DNA of 64,000 nucleotides from Steroidobacter agaridevorans (GCF_009932555.1 NZ_BLJO01000003.1:310001-374000), one strand, 5' to 3'; shown: positions 48,057 to 58,200, numbered from the stretch's first letter. Numbers and translations: made by a program. The notes: generated by a model from the letters alone, not told the origin.

Positions 48057-48685
48057 GGGCTCTGGTTATTGTTCGGAGGAGTGTTCGGTGGATTACCGGC
48101 CAGGCGCGGCAGCAGCGTGCTCAGCTTGCGGCGAGCGTGATACAGCCGTGTCTTGACGGTGTTGACCGGACAGCTGGTGATTACGGAAATTTCTTCGCAG
48201 GAGTGGCCGAGCACATAAGCCAGCTCCAGGCACATGCGCTGCTCGATGGGCAGTTCCTCCAACGCCTCTTCGATCCACTCCTGGGTCTCGCAGGCCTGCA
48301 AGCCATCGACGCCGACCAGCGAATCGGTCGCTTCCAGTTCGAGCAACTCGAACGAACGTCGTCGCCGGATGCTTTTCAGTGCGCGCCGGTACGCGATGCC
48401 GACGATCCAGGTGGAAACACGGGAGTCGCCGCGAAATCGATCGGCGCTGTTCCATACCACCAGCAAGGTGTCGTTGATCACTTCCTCGGCGACGTCCTGC
48501 CGTTGTGTCAGGCGCATCAGGAAGCGCGACAGGCGCCGGTGATACAGCAGGTAGAGCTCCCGTAGCGCGGCGCGGTCGCGCAGACTCACGCGACGAATCA
48601 GCGCGAGCTCCGCTTCGTTATTGCTGAGCGTGGACGGTTTCGCCACCGCCAGTCTCGGGCCCGATTCGTTATGAGTGCGCGTCAT
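48053..48685 (-). CDS. ECF-type RNA polymerase sigma factor
   Basis: A 210-residue sigma-70 family protein with region 2 (DRAALRELYLLYHRRLSRFLMR, DVAEEVINDTLLVVW, FRGDSRVSTWIVGIAYRRAL) and region 4 (ALEELPIEQRMCLELAYVLGHSCEEISVITSCPVNTVKTRLYHARRKL). There is no region 1 or 3, as in ECF factors. ATG 48685 is used; a GTG lies one codon upstream. It is the first gene of the sigma/anti-sigma/subtilase operon. Whether it controls its own promoter cannot be seen. Confidence 0.92.
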   Translation of the reverse strand: MTRTHNESGPRLAVAKPSTLSNNEAELALIRRVSLRDRAALRELYLLYHRRLSRFLMRLTQRQDVAEEVINDTLLVVWNSADRFRGDSRVSTWIVGIAYRRALKSIRRRRSFELLELEATDSLVGVDGLQACETQEWIEEALEELPIEQRMCLELAYVLGHSCEEISVITSCPVNTVKTRLYHARRKLSTLLPRLAGNPPNTPPNNNQSP

Positions 48686-48719
48686 CACGCAGGTAAGTTC
48701 CCGAGGCAGGCCGGACGGT

Positions 48720-49502
48720 TCAATGCAGCGGGCCGAATCTCCAGATCACGGTGCCCAACCAGGTAATCGCCGCCCGCTCGTGGCCGAACAGCTCACGCGC
48801 CGTGCGGTCCACATACGTATAGGTGAGGTGGATGGTGAACCGGTCCGTCGCATGCATCAGCCCTGCGTGGCCATACCAGTATTGCTCATCGAACAGGTCG
48901 CTCAGATCGCGGTAACCGACGCCGACATTGCCGGACCAACCGGCGAACAGCGGCTGATTGGCGCTCAACTCATAGGACAGCGCCGAGCGGTCATCCGCGT
49001 AACCCTCGTAACTGACATCGCCGTAGTTCGGCGACCAGGCGACCGTTGCAAACAGCATGGATCGAAACCCCACCGACGCGGCGACTTCATCGTAGTCGTA
49101 GCTCACATACGGCGAGTCGTCCGGATAGAAATAGTGCGTGGCCGTCACCGATGTGACCCAGTCCGGACTGAGCCGCCACGCGCGCGCCGCATAGAGGTCG
49201 ATCTCGGTGCTCGCGCCTTGCCCATGATACCGATCGATCGCGGAGGCCCAGGCGCCGACTGTCCAGCGCTCGTCGATCTGCGCACGCAATCCGCCTTGCA
49301 GTGCCGGCTCCCCCTGCGTTTGTGACAACCCTTGTTGAATGTAGTCGCTGGTCACGGCCAGCGAGCCTGCCCATTTGATCTCGGCGTGCGCTGCGTGGAG
49401 CGGAGCGATGCAGCCAAACGCACACGCGACCCCTGAAACAATCCCTGAAACAATGGCGGGCCGAGCAATCGGCGAGGCATCGTTGGCGATGAACGTGCTC
49501 AT
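48720..49502 (-). CDS. TorF-like putative outer-membrane porin
   Basis: A 260-residue exported protein: long signal region (about 1-40), then a barrel with the TorF-family opening SLAVTSDYIQQGLSQTQGEPALQGG and alternating aromatic strands, ending in Phe-Gly-Pro-Leu-His. TorF-type proteins are poorly characterised barrels in proteobacteria. It begins about 120 bases after the CHRD-cytochrome gene stop and ends just before the sigma gene start, on the same strand. The final strand does not end in the usual Phe/Trp. Confidence 0.72.
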   Translation of the reverse strand: MSTFIANDASPIARPAIVSGIVSGVACAFGCIAPLHAAHAEIKWAGSLAVTSDYIQQGLSQTQGEPALQGGLRAQIDERWTVGAWASAIDRYHGQGASTEIDLYAARAWRLSPDWVTSVTATHYFYPDDSPYVSYDYDEVAASVGFRSMLFATVAWSPNYGDVSYEGYADDRSALSYELSANQPLFAGWSGNVGVGYRDLSDLFDEQYWYGHAGLMHATDRFTIHLTYTYVDRTARELFGHERAAITWLGTVIWRFGPLH

Positions 49503-49621
49503 GTCGGGCCGTTGGCGCGCTGCGAATCCGAGAGCATTCCCGGTAGCGGCAGCATACGCGCATCGACGGCCCGATGAGTACTGTCAAATGTCCTCGCCCG
49601 ATGGCGATCGATCGTTGCTCA

Positions 49622-51079
49622 TCAATTGTTTTGGGCGCCTTCGCTGATCCACGTTCTGACGTTGGCGATCAACGCCGGATCGAGCGGTGCACCGCCCAGC
49701 GGCATGCGGCCGCCCGTGATGCCGGCGGCGCCTTCGATCTTGTGGACCAGATAACTCGCGTCGGGATTGCCGGCGCTCACTCGCAGCACCGACGGTTGTT
49801 CTGTACTTGCGACACCTACAAGCGCCGCGAACGATGCGGCGGCATCGGACAGGTTCATCGAGGAGGGCAGCGAGCTGCCGCCGCCGGTGTGACATCCAGA
49901 ACAGATCGGCGTGAAGATCGTGCTTTGGAGCTGCGTCAGTGTCACGGTCGCGGCCGGTGGTGGCGGGGGCGCCGCTGCGTTCACTGACAACTGACCGCGC
50001 AAAGCCCCTGCGAGCGCCGCGGGTGTATGCACATCGACGTACAGCAGGTCTGCCGCCAGCGCATCTCGATCGGCCTGGGTAACGCTTTGCCCCTCCAGTA
50101 ACCAATGCGTGGGCGCCGCGGGGTCCTTCATCAACGAGAACAGCGGCGCCGTAGCATTCTCGCCGGCGGGCGCGTTGTGCACGTGAGCTTCCGTTGCATC
50201 GTCCACCCCCGTCGTTTGCATATGCACGGTCGCGGTGTTCGCGGCTTCGTCGACGGTCATCGCGGCGAAACCAGTCGCTGTAGTCGTCACTGCTGGCACC
50301 ACGCTGCTGCCATCCATTCCTGCGACGGCAACGACGATTCCTTGCGGGCGAACCTGTCCGCGAATCTCACCGCCGGGGAAGGCGGCGGTGTGCACGTTTA
50401 CATACAACTGACCGGCGAGCAGCGCGTTCACCTGGTCTGTGGTCAACGTACCGCCCGCCACTACATCCCAGCGATTCGGATCGGTGCCGCTCTGCACGAA
50501 GTCGACGATCACCGGGCCATTGGTGCCGGCGATTCCCTGATGAATATGTGCGAGCGTCGCTGTGATGCCCGTGAGCGTGACGCCACCGGTCACCGCGCCT
50601 GTCACCAGATTGAATGTGAGTTGTCCTGCGCCTGTCGCGCCGGAGTTGGTTCTCGGAAAGACTTCGGCCGCGCTCACGGCGACGTCGATCGTGGGGGAGT
50701 TCAACACCGTGACGGTGACTGGCGTCGATGTCGCAGAAACATTTGCGCTGTCGATCGTGCGTGCTGTCAGTTGATGCGAGCCATCGGCGATGGTCGAAGT
50801 ATCCCAGCTGGCCTCATAGGGCGCGGTGGTGTCGGTCGCGATGACGGTGCCGTCGACGAGGAACTCGACGCGATTGACGCCCGCTCCCGCAGTAGCCGTG
50901 GCGGTCAGCTGCACCGTTCTGTTGACCGATGCGCCGCTCGGGGCAGTGATCGAGGCTGTAGGTGCAGCGGCCTGTTGGGCCTGACTCGAGCCGCCTCCAT
51001 AGCCGCCGCCGCCACCGCAGCCGCTCACTGCAATCATCGTCATTGCGAGCGAAGCTCGGATTGCTCTGTGCATGCGCAT
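49622..51079 (-). CDS. CHRD-domain lipoprotein with Ig-like domain and monohaem cytochrome module
   Basis: A 485-residue lipoprotein (lipobox AVSGC, Cys21) built from an Ig-like domain (about 43-125, PTASITAPSGASV), two CHRD domains (about 130-245 and 245-365; AHIHQGIAG and EAHVHNAPAG) and a C-terminal monohaem module with ICSGCHTGGG (about 415). The haem module is about 105 residues and also occurs at the N-terminus of the divergent gene at 51219. CHRD domains occur in animal chordin and in bacterial surface proteins; function unknown. ATG 51079 has GGGGAAG upstream. Confidence 0.82.
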   Translation of the reverse strand: MRMHRAIRASLAMTMIAVSGCGGGGGYGGGSSQAQQAAAPTASITAPSGASVNRTVQLTATATAGAGVNRVEFLVDGTVIATDTTAPYEASWDTSTIADGSHQLTARTIDSANVSATSTPVTVTVLNSPTIDVAVSAAEVFPRTNSGATGAGQLTFNLVTGAVTGGVTLTGITATLAHIHQGIAGTNGPVIVDFVQSGTDPNRWDVVAGGTLTTDQVNALLAGQLYVNVHTAAFPGGEIRGQVRPQGIVVAVAGMDGSSVVPAVTTTATGFAAMTVDEAANTATVHMQTTGVDDATEAHVHNAPAGENATAPLFSLMKDPAAPTHWLLEGQSVTQADRDALAADLLYVDVHTPAALAGALRGQLSVNAAAPPPPPAATVTLTQLQSTIFTPICSGCHTGGGSSLPSSMNLSDAAASFAALVGVASTEQPSVLRVSAGNPDASYLVHKIEGAAGITGGRMPLGGAPLDPALIANVRTWISEGAQNN

Positions 51080-51218
51080 GTTTATCTTCCCCACGAGCGT
51101 CTCTGCCAGGGTTACATGCATGAGTACTGCGCGTTGTTGGGAAAGTTCAACGCGCATCGATGAACCTGCCCGGCGTTCGCAGGCACTCATGCCACGAACA
51201 ACAAGTCTGGGTGAGAGC

Positions 51219-52079
51219 ATGAGGAAGGCGAAGCTCCTGGCGCTGTGCACGTCGTGTGCGCTCGCTGCCTGCGCTGGCGACGGTAGTGGCCTCGATGAGA
51301 ACGGTCGGCCGGAAGGCGAGAGCAGCGGCACCCTGCAGCCGAACTTCCAATCCATCCAGGACAATGTGTTCACGCCCGTTTGCACGGGATGTCATGCCGG
51401 CGCCGCTGCGCCATTGGGCTTGCGGCTCGATGAGGGCGCGTCATACGCGTTGCTCGTGAATGCGCCGAGCGTCGAGGTGCCATCGCTGCAACGCGTGCAA
51501 CCGAGCAATCCCGATGCCAGTTATCTCATCCAGAAGCTGGAGGGCACGGCGGCCGTCGGTGCGCGCATGCCGCTCAATCAACCGGCGCTGCCTGCAGAGA
51601 CGATCGCAGTCATTCGCCAATGGATCACGGACGGTGCGTCGAACAACACTGGCACTGGAGCGGGCGGCAGTGGGAAGTCGCGCTTCGAGCTCGTGGAGTT
51701 GACGGCGGTATCGCCGGCGCGCGATGAGATCGTGCCGGGGCCGGTGCGGGACGTGGTCGTCGCATCTAACGTCGAGCTCGATGCAACGCTGCTGCAATCG
51801 AGCGTGATCGAGCTGCGCGCCAGCGGCGGTGACGGAACCTTCGACTCGGGCAACGAACGTGCAGTGCCCGTCGATGCGACGGTTCGGTCCGATCGGCCCT
51901 CCGTTCTCGCAATCACTCCGCGTCTCGCGCCACTCAGTGCGGACTCATATGAACTGCGTATCAGCGGCACCGATCCGGTCGCAATGGCCGATCTGCAAGC
52001 GCGCCCCATCGACGGCGATGGTGACGGCGCGCCGGGCGGGGACTTCGTGTTGCGCTTCACCGTGGAGATGACTCAATGA
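51219..52079 (+). CDS. Monohaem cytochrome lipoprotein with Ig-like C-terminal domain
   Basis: A 286-residue lipoprotein (lipobox ALAAC, Cys18). Residues 40-145 form a haem module with VCTGCHAGA (haem motif at 55-59), NPDASYLIQKLEG and ARMPLNQPALP, near-identical in layout to the C-terminus of the divergent CHRD protein. The rest (about 155-286) is an Ig-like domain with ELVELTAVSPARDEIVP and LRISGTDPVA. It overlaps the next gene by four bases (ATGA), so it is co-translated with the haem barrel protein. Confidence 0.82.
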   Translation: MRKAKLLALCTSCALAACAGDGSGLDENGRPEGESSGTLQPNFQSIQDNVFTPVCTGCHAGAAAPLGLRLDEGASYALLVNAPSVEVPSLQRVQPSNPDASYLIQKLEGTAAVGARMPLNQPALPAETIAVIRQWITDGASNNTGTGAGGSGKSRFELVELTAVSPARDEIVPGPVRDVVVASNVELDATLLQSSVIELRASGGDGTFDSGNERAVPVDATVRSDRPSVLAITPRLAPLSADSYELRISGTDPVAMADLQARPIDGDGDGAPGGDFVLRFTVEMTQ

Positions 52080-53179
52080 GGTCGGCCACCGTACTACGGA
52101 ACATTTGCGCGCTGGTGGCGCTCGTCCTCGTCTCCAGTCTTCATATCGCTCAGGCCGAGCCGTATTTCGCCGTTCGCGAGGGACTGAAATGCGCCAGCTG
52201 TCATTTCAATCCGGCCGGCGGCGGTATGCGCAACGCCTTTGGCAACGGTTGGGCACAGAGCGCATTGCCGGCGCGCCGCATTGAAGGCACGGGAACCGAT
52301 GCGTGGACAGGTGTGCTGAATTCTTTCGTCGCGCTCGGCGGAAATCTGCGCGCGAACGCGACGTACACCGATGTGCCCGATGCCGCTGCCACGTCCGAAT
52401 TCGAGCTCGAAGAAATGCGAGCGTATCTCGCGATCAGCGCAGTTCCGGACCGACTGGCCGTTTATATCGACCAGCGCATCGCGCCGGGCGGTAGCCAGAA
52501 TCTGGAGGCGTTCGCGCGTTACACGACGAAAGATCAACGATGGAATGTTCAGGCGGGGCAGTTCTATCTGCCATATGGCTGGCGGCTCGAGGATGACGAT
52601 GCGTACATCCGCCAGGTGACCGGCATCAACTTCGCGACGCCGGATCGCGGCGTGCAGGTCGGCTATGAGTCAGCCCAATGGTCTGCGCAGCTCGCTGTTT
52701 CCAACGGCACGGCGAGCGGGCCTGAGCCCGACCAAGGCAAGCAGGTGAGCTTGCGGGCTGAGCATATCCAGAACGTCTGGCGCTTTGGCGCGGGCTTCAA
52801 TAACAATCACACGGACGCGGGCGATCGGCAAATGCAAGGCGTGTTCGCCGGCGTCCGCACCGGGCCGATTGCGTGGCTGGCCGAAGCGGACTATCTGACG
52901 GACGAAACCCTGGGACCGGTCGAGCGCAAGCAATGGGTAGGATTGATCGAGGCGAACTGGCTGGTCGGCAAAGGTCAGAATCTGAAACTGACCGCGGAGG
53001 TGTTCGAGCCCGACACCGACGTCGACGAAGACGAGCAGAATCGCTACAGCCTGGTTTGGGAGTATGTGCCGTTCCAGTTCATGCAACTGAGAGTCGGGGC
53101 GCGCATCTATGACGGTATTCCCCAGAACGATCTGCAGAATCGGAAAATCTACTTTGCGCAGGTGAATGGGTTCTTTTAA
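52076..53179 (+). CDS. Outer-membrane barrel with N-terminal c-type haem site
   Basis: A 367-residue exported protein. Signal peptide about 1-27 (ending HIAQA), then a short haem segment FAVREGLKCASCHFNPAGGGMRN (CxxCH at 39-43), then a beta-barrel-like region of amphipathic strands (GNLRANATYTD, LAVYIDQRIAPG, WNVQAGQFYLPYGW, FGAGFNNNHTDAG) ending NGFF with terminal Phe. This one-chain mix of haem and porin would allow electrons to cross or reach the outer membrane. It is co-translated with the haem lipoprotein upstream. Sequence similarity to a named family is not known to me. Confidence 0.72.
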   Translation: MRSATVLRNICALVALVLVSSLHIAQAEPYFAVREGLKCASCHFNPAGGGMRNAFGNGWAQSALPARRIEGTGTDAWTGVLNSFVALGGNLRANATYTDVPDAAATSEFELEEMRAYLAISAVPDRLAVYIDQRIAPGGSQNLEAFARYTTKDQRWNVQAGQFYLPYGWRLEDDDAYIRQVTGINFATPDRGVQVGYESAQWSAQLAVSNGTASGPEPDQGKQVSLRAEHIQNVWRFGAGFNNNHTDAGDRQMQGVFAGVRTGPIAWLAEADYLTDETLGPVERKQWVGLIEANWLVGKGQNLKLTAEVFEPDTDVDEDEQNRYSLVWEYVPFQFMQLRVGARIYDGIPQNDLQNRKIYFAQVNGFF

Positions 53180-53283
53180 GGGCGATCAGGGCGACTCTGT
53201 TGCCGGGCTTCGATCTGGTCTTGCAGCTTCTGAGCTCGCTCGTGGGTGGAGGCAAGTTCCTTGCGCCTGCTCTGGCACCCGGT

Positions 53284-54000
53284 TCATGGATTATCCACTC
53301 GGCTGGCCTGTGTCTCGGGCGGTGCTGCAGAGTGGTTTGCGAGGCTGGCGCGCTCGAATTCCGCCAGCGCAGACCATTGCTCGGTTGTTAGCAAAGGTCG
53401 GACTTCGTCGAGAAAGGCGCGTTCGTGGTGTTCGATACCCGCTGCGGCCACGTCGCGTGCGTACGCGCGTTCCATCGCTGGAATGTTTGCTTCATCCAGT
53501 TCGGAATCGAGCACCAGCAGCTGCGCGGCGGTTGAGTGATTCAATTTCGCGAGCAGGAGACCGCGCCGCTGTTCGGGATGCAGCGGCGACGTTGTTTCAA
53601 CCTGGTTCGCGAAGGCTTGCAGGTGAGCTTGAATGGCATCGGACCCGCGAAGCTGCTCGTACAGCGAATATTCCTCCGCACTCAGCAGCAGGGAGATTTC
53701 GCGCTCGCGTGCGGCGAGAAGGGCGAGGTCCGTTACTTGCTCCGAGTCCGCAAGCAATGTCTGCAAGCGCGAGACGGTGACGGGTGGTAGTTGATCTAGC
53801 AGCACGGCGTACATCGGAGAGTTTGCAACAGCCGGCCGGTGCTCATCAGCGCTGGGTGCAGGCGGCGCCGCATCGACTGGCGAATCAATCCGTTCTACAT
53901 GCGGCGGCGGTAGCGGAGTGGATTGAGGGTTCGATGTTTCCTCCGAGCCCATCCACCACGCCACCGCCACCGCACCCACACATGCGACCAGGAGGCGCAT
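53284..54000 (-). CDS. Membrane-anchored helical protein, partner of the secreted esterase
   Basis: A 238-residue protein: hydrophobic anchor (about 2-17), Pro-rich linker (about 25-60), then an all-helical domain with long Leu/Glu-rich stretches (LQTLLADSEQVTDLALLAARE, MERAYARDVAAAGIEHHERAF). Its ATG overlaps the esterase stop (TGATG), so the two are made together. The same plan is seen in the partner of the acetylesterase-like protein at 38.7 kb. A foldase or anchor role is inferred. It has no known domain. Confidence 0.6.
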   Translation of the reverse strand: MRLLVACVGAVAVAWWMGSEETSNPQSTPLPPPHVERIDSPVDAAPPAPSADEHRPAVANSPMYAVLLDQLPPVTVSRLQTLLADSEQVTDLALLAAREREISLLLSAEEYSLYEQLRGSDAIQAHLQAFANQVETTSPLHPEQRRGLLLAKLNHSTAAQLLVLDSELDEANIPAMERAYARDVAAAGIEHHERAFLDEVRPLLTTEQWSALAEFERASLANHSAAPPETQASRVDNP

Positions 54001-55220
54001 CACCAGTTCTTGCTTCTCGTCGACCAGATGCCGCCGCAGAAGTAACAGCCGGCGCCGATGAACATGCCGCGACGATCGGTCTCGCCGCCGATCTGCCAGC
54101 GCAGCCACGCGGTGATGGCGGGCAAGCCCGAGCGGGCCGCGTTGATGTGATCGACGTTGTCCATGATGGTGAACACGATCGGCACCGTCGTGGCGCTGTA
54201 ATCGCGCTCGCAGTTGGGTGTTGCCGTCGTGTCATTCTCGCCGCAGATGTAGATCGCGGGATTGCGCAAGTTGCGCGAGCCGTTGCCATCGAACGAGCCG
54301 CCGGCGACATGAATCGTGGTTTTCAGTCGCGAATCGCTGGCGATGGCGAAGGTGCCGATCGAGCCGCGTGAGTGGCCGCCGGCCGCCATGCGATCCAGAG
54401 CGAGACGTTGATAGTAGGGACTGCCGGCGCGCCCGTTCTCGCTCACCAGCCAATCCAACGCGGCTCGAATCTCGCTGCCGCTGCTCGTCGAGACTTCCGA
54501 GTAGACGACGAATCCATGCGAAGCGAGGCGTCGCAGATGGAATTCATAGCTGCTCGGCGTCGCGCCCGCGCCAGGCCCCCAGACGAACACCGGATGCCGC
54601 AAGCCGTTTTGACCGAGCGTCGTCGGACGCACGACCCAGCCGCTGCGACCGGAGCCTGCATTCATGTCGATGGTCGTCGAGAAGGGGCCGTCGGTCTCGA
54701 TGCTGGACACCGGCGGCAGCACGCCACCGCCCGGATCGGGATCCGAGCCGCCCGTACCATCGAGCACGATGTTTGCGACGGTGTACGTCTCCAGCAGGCT
54801 GCTGGCGTTCACTGCGAAGCGCAGGAACACGCGGCTCTGATTGTTTGCTCCGGCGCCGAGGCTCAGCGTCACGCGGCCGCTGGCAGTTCGAACGGATTCG
54901 AGCTGAGTGAAGGTGCTGCCGTCCGTCGAGAACGAGGCGACCGCAGCTTCGCCCAGGTCGAGCCCGGACGTGGTGCGATCGAAGCTCAGCTGGACGTTCG
55001 TGAAGCCCGCGGTGCTGATGGCGGCAGAGGTAATCTGCGCGCCACCAGAGAGACCGCCGCGCATGCGTGCGCCATAGCTTCCCGTCGCCACACTGCCGCT
55101 GGAGGTGAATGTGCCCAAGCCTCCGGCAAAGTTCTCCTGAAAGATGGTGGCCGCCGACGCGCCGGCACTCACCAGCGCGCCGATCGCGATTGTCGCGAAT
55201 GTAAGCAGTCTCATGGTCAT
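54000..55220 (-). CDS. Secreted esterase/hydrolase with N-terminal beta-sandwich domain
   Basis: A 406-residue exported protein: signal peptide (about 1-23), a beta-sandwich domain (about 24-155), a Gly/Pro/Asp linker (GGSDPDPGGG) and an alpha/beta-hydrolase domain of the polyester-hydrolase/dienelactone-hydrolase type with nucleophile GGHSRGS (Ser284), Asp330 in CGEND or nearby, and His358 in NVDHINAA. Cys326 and Cys337 may form a disulfide. The beta-sandwich is shared with the cytochrome encoded just upstream. Start ATG 55220 (or 55214) with GGAGG upstream. A polymer or large ester is a likely substrate, judging from the added binding domain. Confidence 0.78.
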   Translation of the reverse strand: MTMRLLTFATIAIGALVSAGASAATIFQENFAGGLGTFTSSGSVATGSYGARMRGGLSGGAQITSAAISTAGFTNVQLSFDRTTSGLDLGEAAVASFSTDGSTFTQLESVRTASGRVTLSLGAGANNQSRVFLRFAVNASSLLETYTVANIVLDGTGGSDPDPGGGVLPPVSSIETDGPFSTTIDMNAGSGRSGWVVRPTTLGQNGLRHPVFVWGPGAGATPSSYEFHLRRLASHGFVVYSEVSTSSGSEIRAALDWLVSENGRAGSPYYQRLALDRMAAGGHSRGSIGTFAIASDSRLKTTIHVAGGSFDGNGSRNLRNPAIYICGENDTTATPNCERDYSATTVPIVFTIMDNVDHINAARSGLPAITAWLRWQIGGETDRRGMFIGAGCYFCGGIWSTRSKNW

Positions 55221-55240
55221 GGCCCTCCGTTGCCTATGCC

Positions 55241-58200
55241 TCAGGTCTCATCACGATCGAGCACGTTGTCCGAATCGCGGTCGACACCGATGCGCGAACC
55301 ATTTCCCGGCGGCGCGCACGTGAATGTGACCGTCGTTCCGGCCGAGCTGACTTGATTCAACAGCCCCTGCAGTGTCAGAGTCGCCTCGGACGCAGCGTTC
55401 GGCACGAAGCTCTGGCTGCCGTTCATGACCCAGCCTTTGGCGACGTTTTGTATCACTGCCTTCGCGACCAGCTCGCACTCGGGCCGAGGCGTCGTGACCA
55501 ACGCACGCTGCACGAGCAGATTCACGCGTGCGACGACATCGCTTTGCGCCACGTTGGCTGGAGTCGCTGTGACCTGCTGGCCGACGATGGGATTCATCTC
55601 GGACGGCATCGCGAGCACGAACTGCTCGACCTGGGATCGCTGGGTTGCGTTCAAGGTGAACACCGGCGCGCTCAGGAACAGGCTGACCGTGCCGGACGCA
55701 CCCGAGTTGTCGAAGCCAAAGCCGCGAATCTGATCGCCGAGGAAAGGCGAGGTGGTCTGGGTGTTCTCGGCGAACATGCCGACCTTCTGATACATGTTGC
55801 GCAGATGCGGGATCTTGAAGTCTTCATCGACGCCCGCACCTTCGATCGCCATCGTGCCGTCGGTGCCGAAGCGGTTCTGCGCCGGGTTGACGACGTGACA
55901 GCCATTGCAGGTGGTCAGCGTGTCGGAAGTGACGGTGTTGTAGATCTGCTGGCCCTGCGCCTGGATTGTCGTCAGCGAGTTGTCCAGATTCGCGATGGGG
56001 TTCGGCGGATACGTGAGTCGCAGGGCGAACTTCGCGAACGCATCCATCTCCGTTTCGGTGAGCTGTGTCGCGCGGCCGAGCAAACCGGTGAACGCGACGT
56101 TGAAGTCCTCGAACGCCTGCTCCTCGAGCGTTTCGTTGGCGTCACGGCTCACGCCTGTGCGATCGCCGCGCCAGTGCATCGGGCCGTTGCCCTTCAGGCC
56201 GCGCAGACTTTGCGTGGTCATCGGCCCTTTCATCGGATGCAGATTGCGGTTGCGGCCGAAGATGGGAATGTTGGTGTTGTAGGCGGTCGGGTTCTGGACC
56301 AGCACATCGTCGGGATTGCCCAGATCCCACGCGAGCTGATCCATGTCGCCGAAGATGTGACAGCCGGCGCAGGATGAGTCGCCGCGGCTGGACGTGGCGT
56401 TCGCGTCGTAAAGGAAGGGTCGGCCGGTGGTGACCACCGCGGGCTCTGGATTGAACATCCGGATGTGCGCGGCCTCGGTGAGCTGCGTTGTATTGACGAC
56501 GGAGATGCCGTTGTCGAAGCGAGTCAGCACGTACGCGCGGGCACGTGCTTCATCCAGCACCACGCCGGTTGGGCCGCCGCCCGATAGTGTCAATTGATTC
56601 GCCGCCGCCGGAGTGAAGGTGTTCGCCTCCAGCTGCGACGTGCTGAAGCGCGCGAGTTTGCCGGAACCCATCGCGACGATGAACAAGTTGCTGCCATCGG
56701 CGCTCACCGCCATCTCGAGCGGCGTGGCCAGGCTCAGCGCGCGCTCCGCAGCCGTGCCGACGCTGCTGTTGTAGCTGGTGATGTGTTTGTTGAGATGGCG
56801 GGGCGACACGGACGTGCCGCTGATGACAGTGATGCGGCTCTCCGCAAAGTGGCCGCGAACTGTCGTTGCGCGACTGCCAGGTCCCTCGAAGCGAGTGCGG
56901 TTGAGCGCTTCAGTATTGCTCACATACACGACGCCGGTGCGCGGATTCACGGCCAGGTTGAACAACGTCGTGCCGACACCGCTGATCCGGCTCGTGACCT
57001 GCGGCAATGTGCCGGTGGTGTCGATCGCGAACACATCGTAGTCAGGCAAAGTGAGCTTGACGCGATTGTTCCAGATCTGTGGCGCAACGCCGGTTCTTGG
57101 ATCGCCGCCGTCCAGCCAGTTCGTGCCATTGAATTGCACGATCAGTCCGGTGCCCGGCTGTGTCGTGCCGTCGGCTGCGTTGAACGGCGTTGGCTTGGAA
57201 ATGCCGCCTTCGCCGATGTCATCTGTGAGCACGGTGCTGCGGTTGCCGGAGTTCAATACGGCGGCGTACACGCGACTGCCATCGGCAGTTCGTGCAAGCC
57301 CGCGCAGCGTGTCGCCGAACATGTTGAGGACTGTGGCTGGCGCGCCGCCGAGCTTCGTGCCGAGGTTGTTTCGCGCGAAAACCCAGACATCCGCGCGACC
57401 GATGCCCGCTGTCGTCAGTTGCGGATTGAACGGAGCATTCTGGCCTCGATGCGCGGCGGTGATGAATGCCCAGGCATTCGAAGGTCCAGCGAACACGATG
57501 TCGCGCGGCTCATCGCCGACCAGCAGTGTGTTGACGATTCGTGCCGGCTGCGATGACACGTCGACGATGCTGACGCTATCGGACAAGTGATTGACGACCC
57601 ACAGCTCGTTATCGTTGGCGAGCGCGACTGCGACTGGCTCCAATCCCACCGAAATGGATTGCAGCAGGGTAGGCGTAGCGCCGGTCGTATCGAACACTTC
57701 GACCCGATTGTCCGGCGTGTTGACCGCATACAGACGGGAACCGTTGCTCGACAACGCCAGCGGCCGTACCTGGCCCGTCTCGAATGTCACAAATTCTCCC
57801 AGCGCCGGCCGCGGGCCGCCTGGGTTGCCGCCGCCACGCGTGCCTGACAGCGAAACGTTATCGACGTCGTAGGTTTCGAGCGTGCTGCTCGCATTGATGC
57901 TGAAGCGAATGACGATGCGGCTGGCGTTTGCAGCGGACGCGCCCAGTGGAAACGTGACGCGGCCGGCGGCCGTGCGGCTCGACTCCAGCGTGACGTACGC
58001 GCCGCCGTTGATGGAAACAGCGGCGATGCCGGCTTCGCCGAGATCCAGGCCCGATGAGGAACGATCGAAGCTCAACGAAATGTCCGTGAATCCCTGCGCG
58101 TTGATGGCGGTCGACGTGATCGTTCCATCGTCGCTGCCCAGGCTGCCACGCAGGCGTGCGGCGCCGGTAGTTGTCGATACGGTGCCTGTCGATGTGAATT

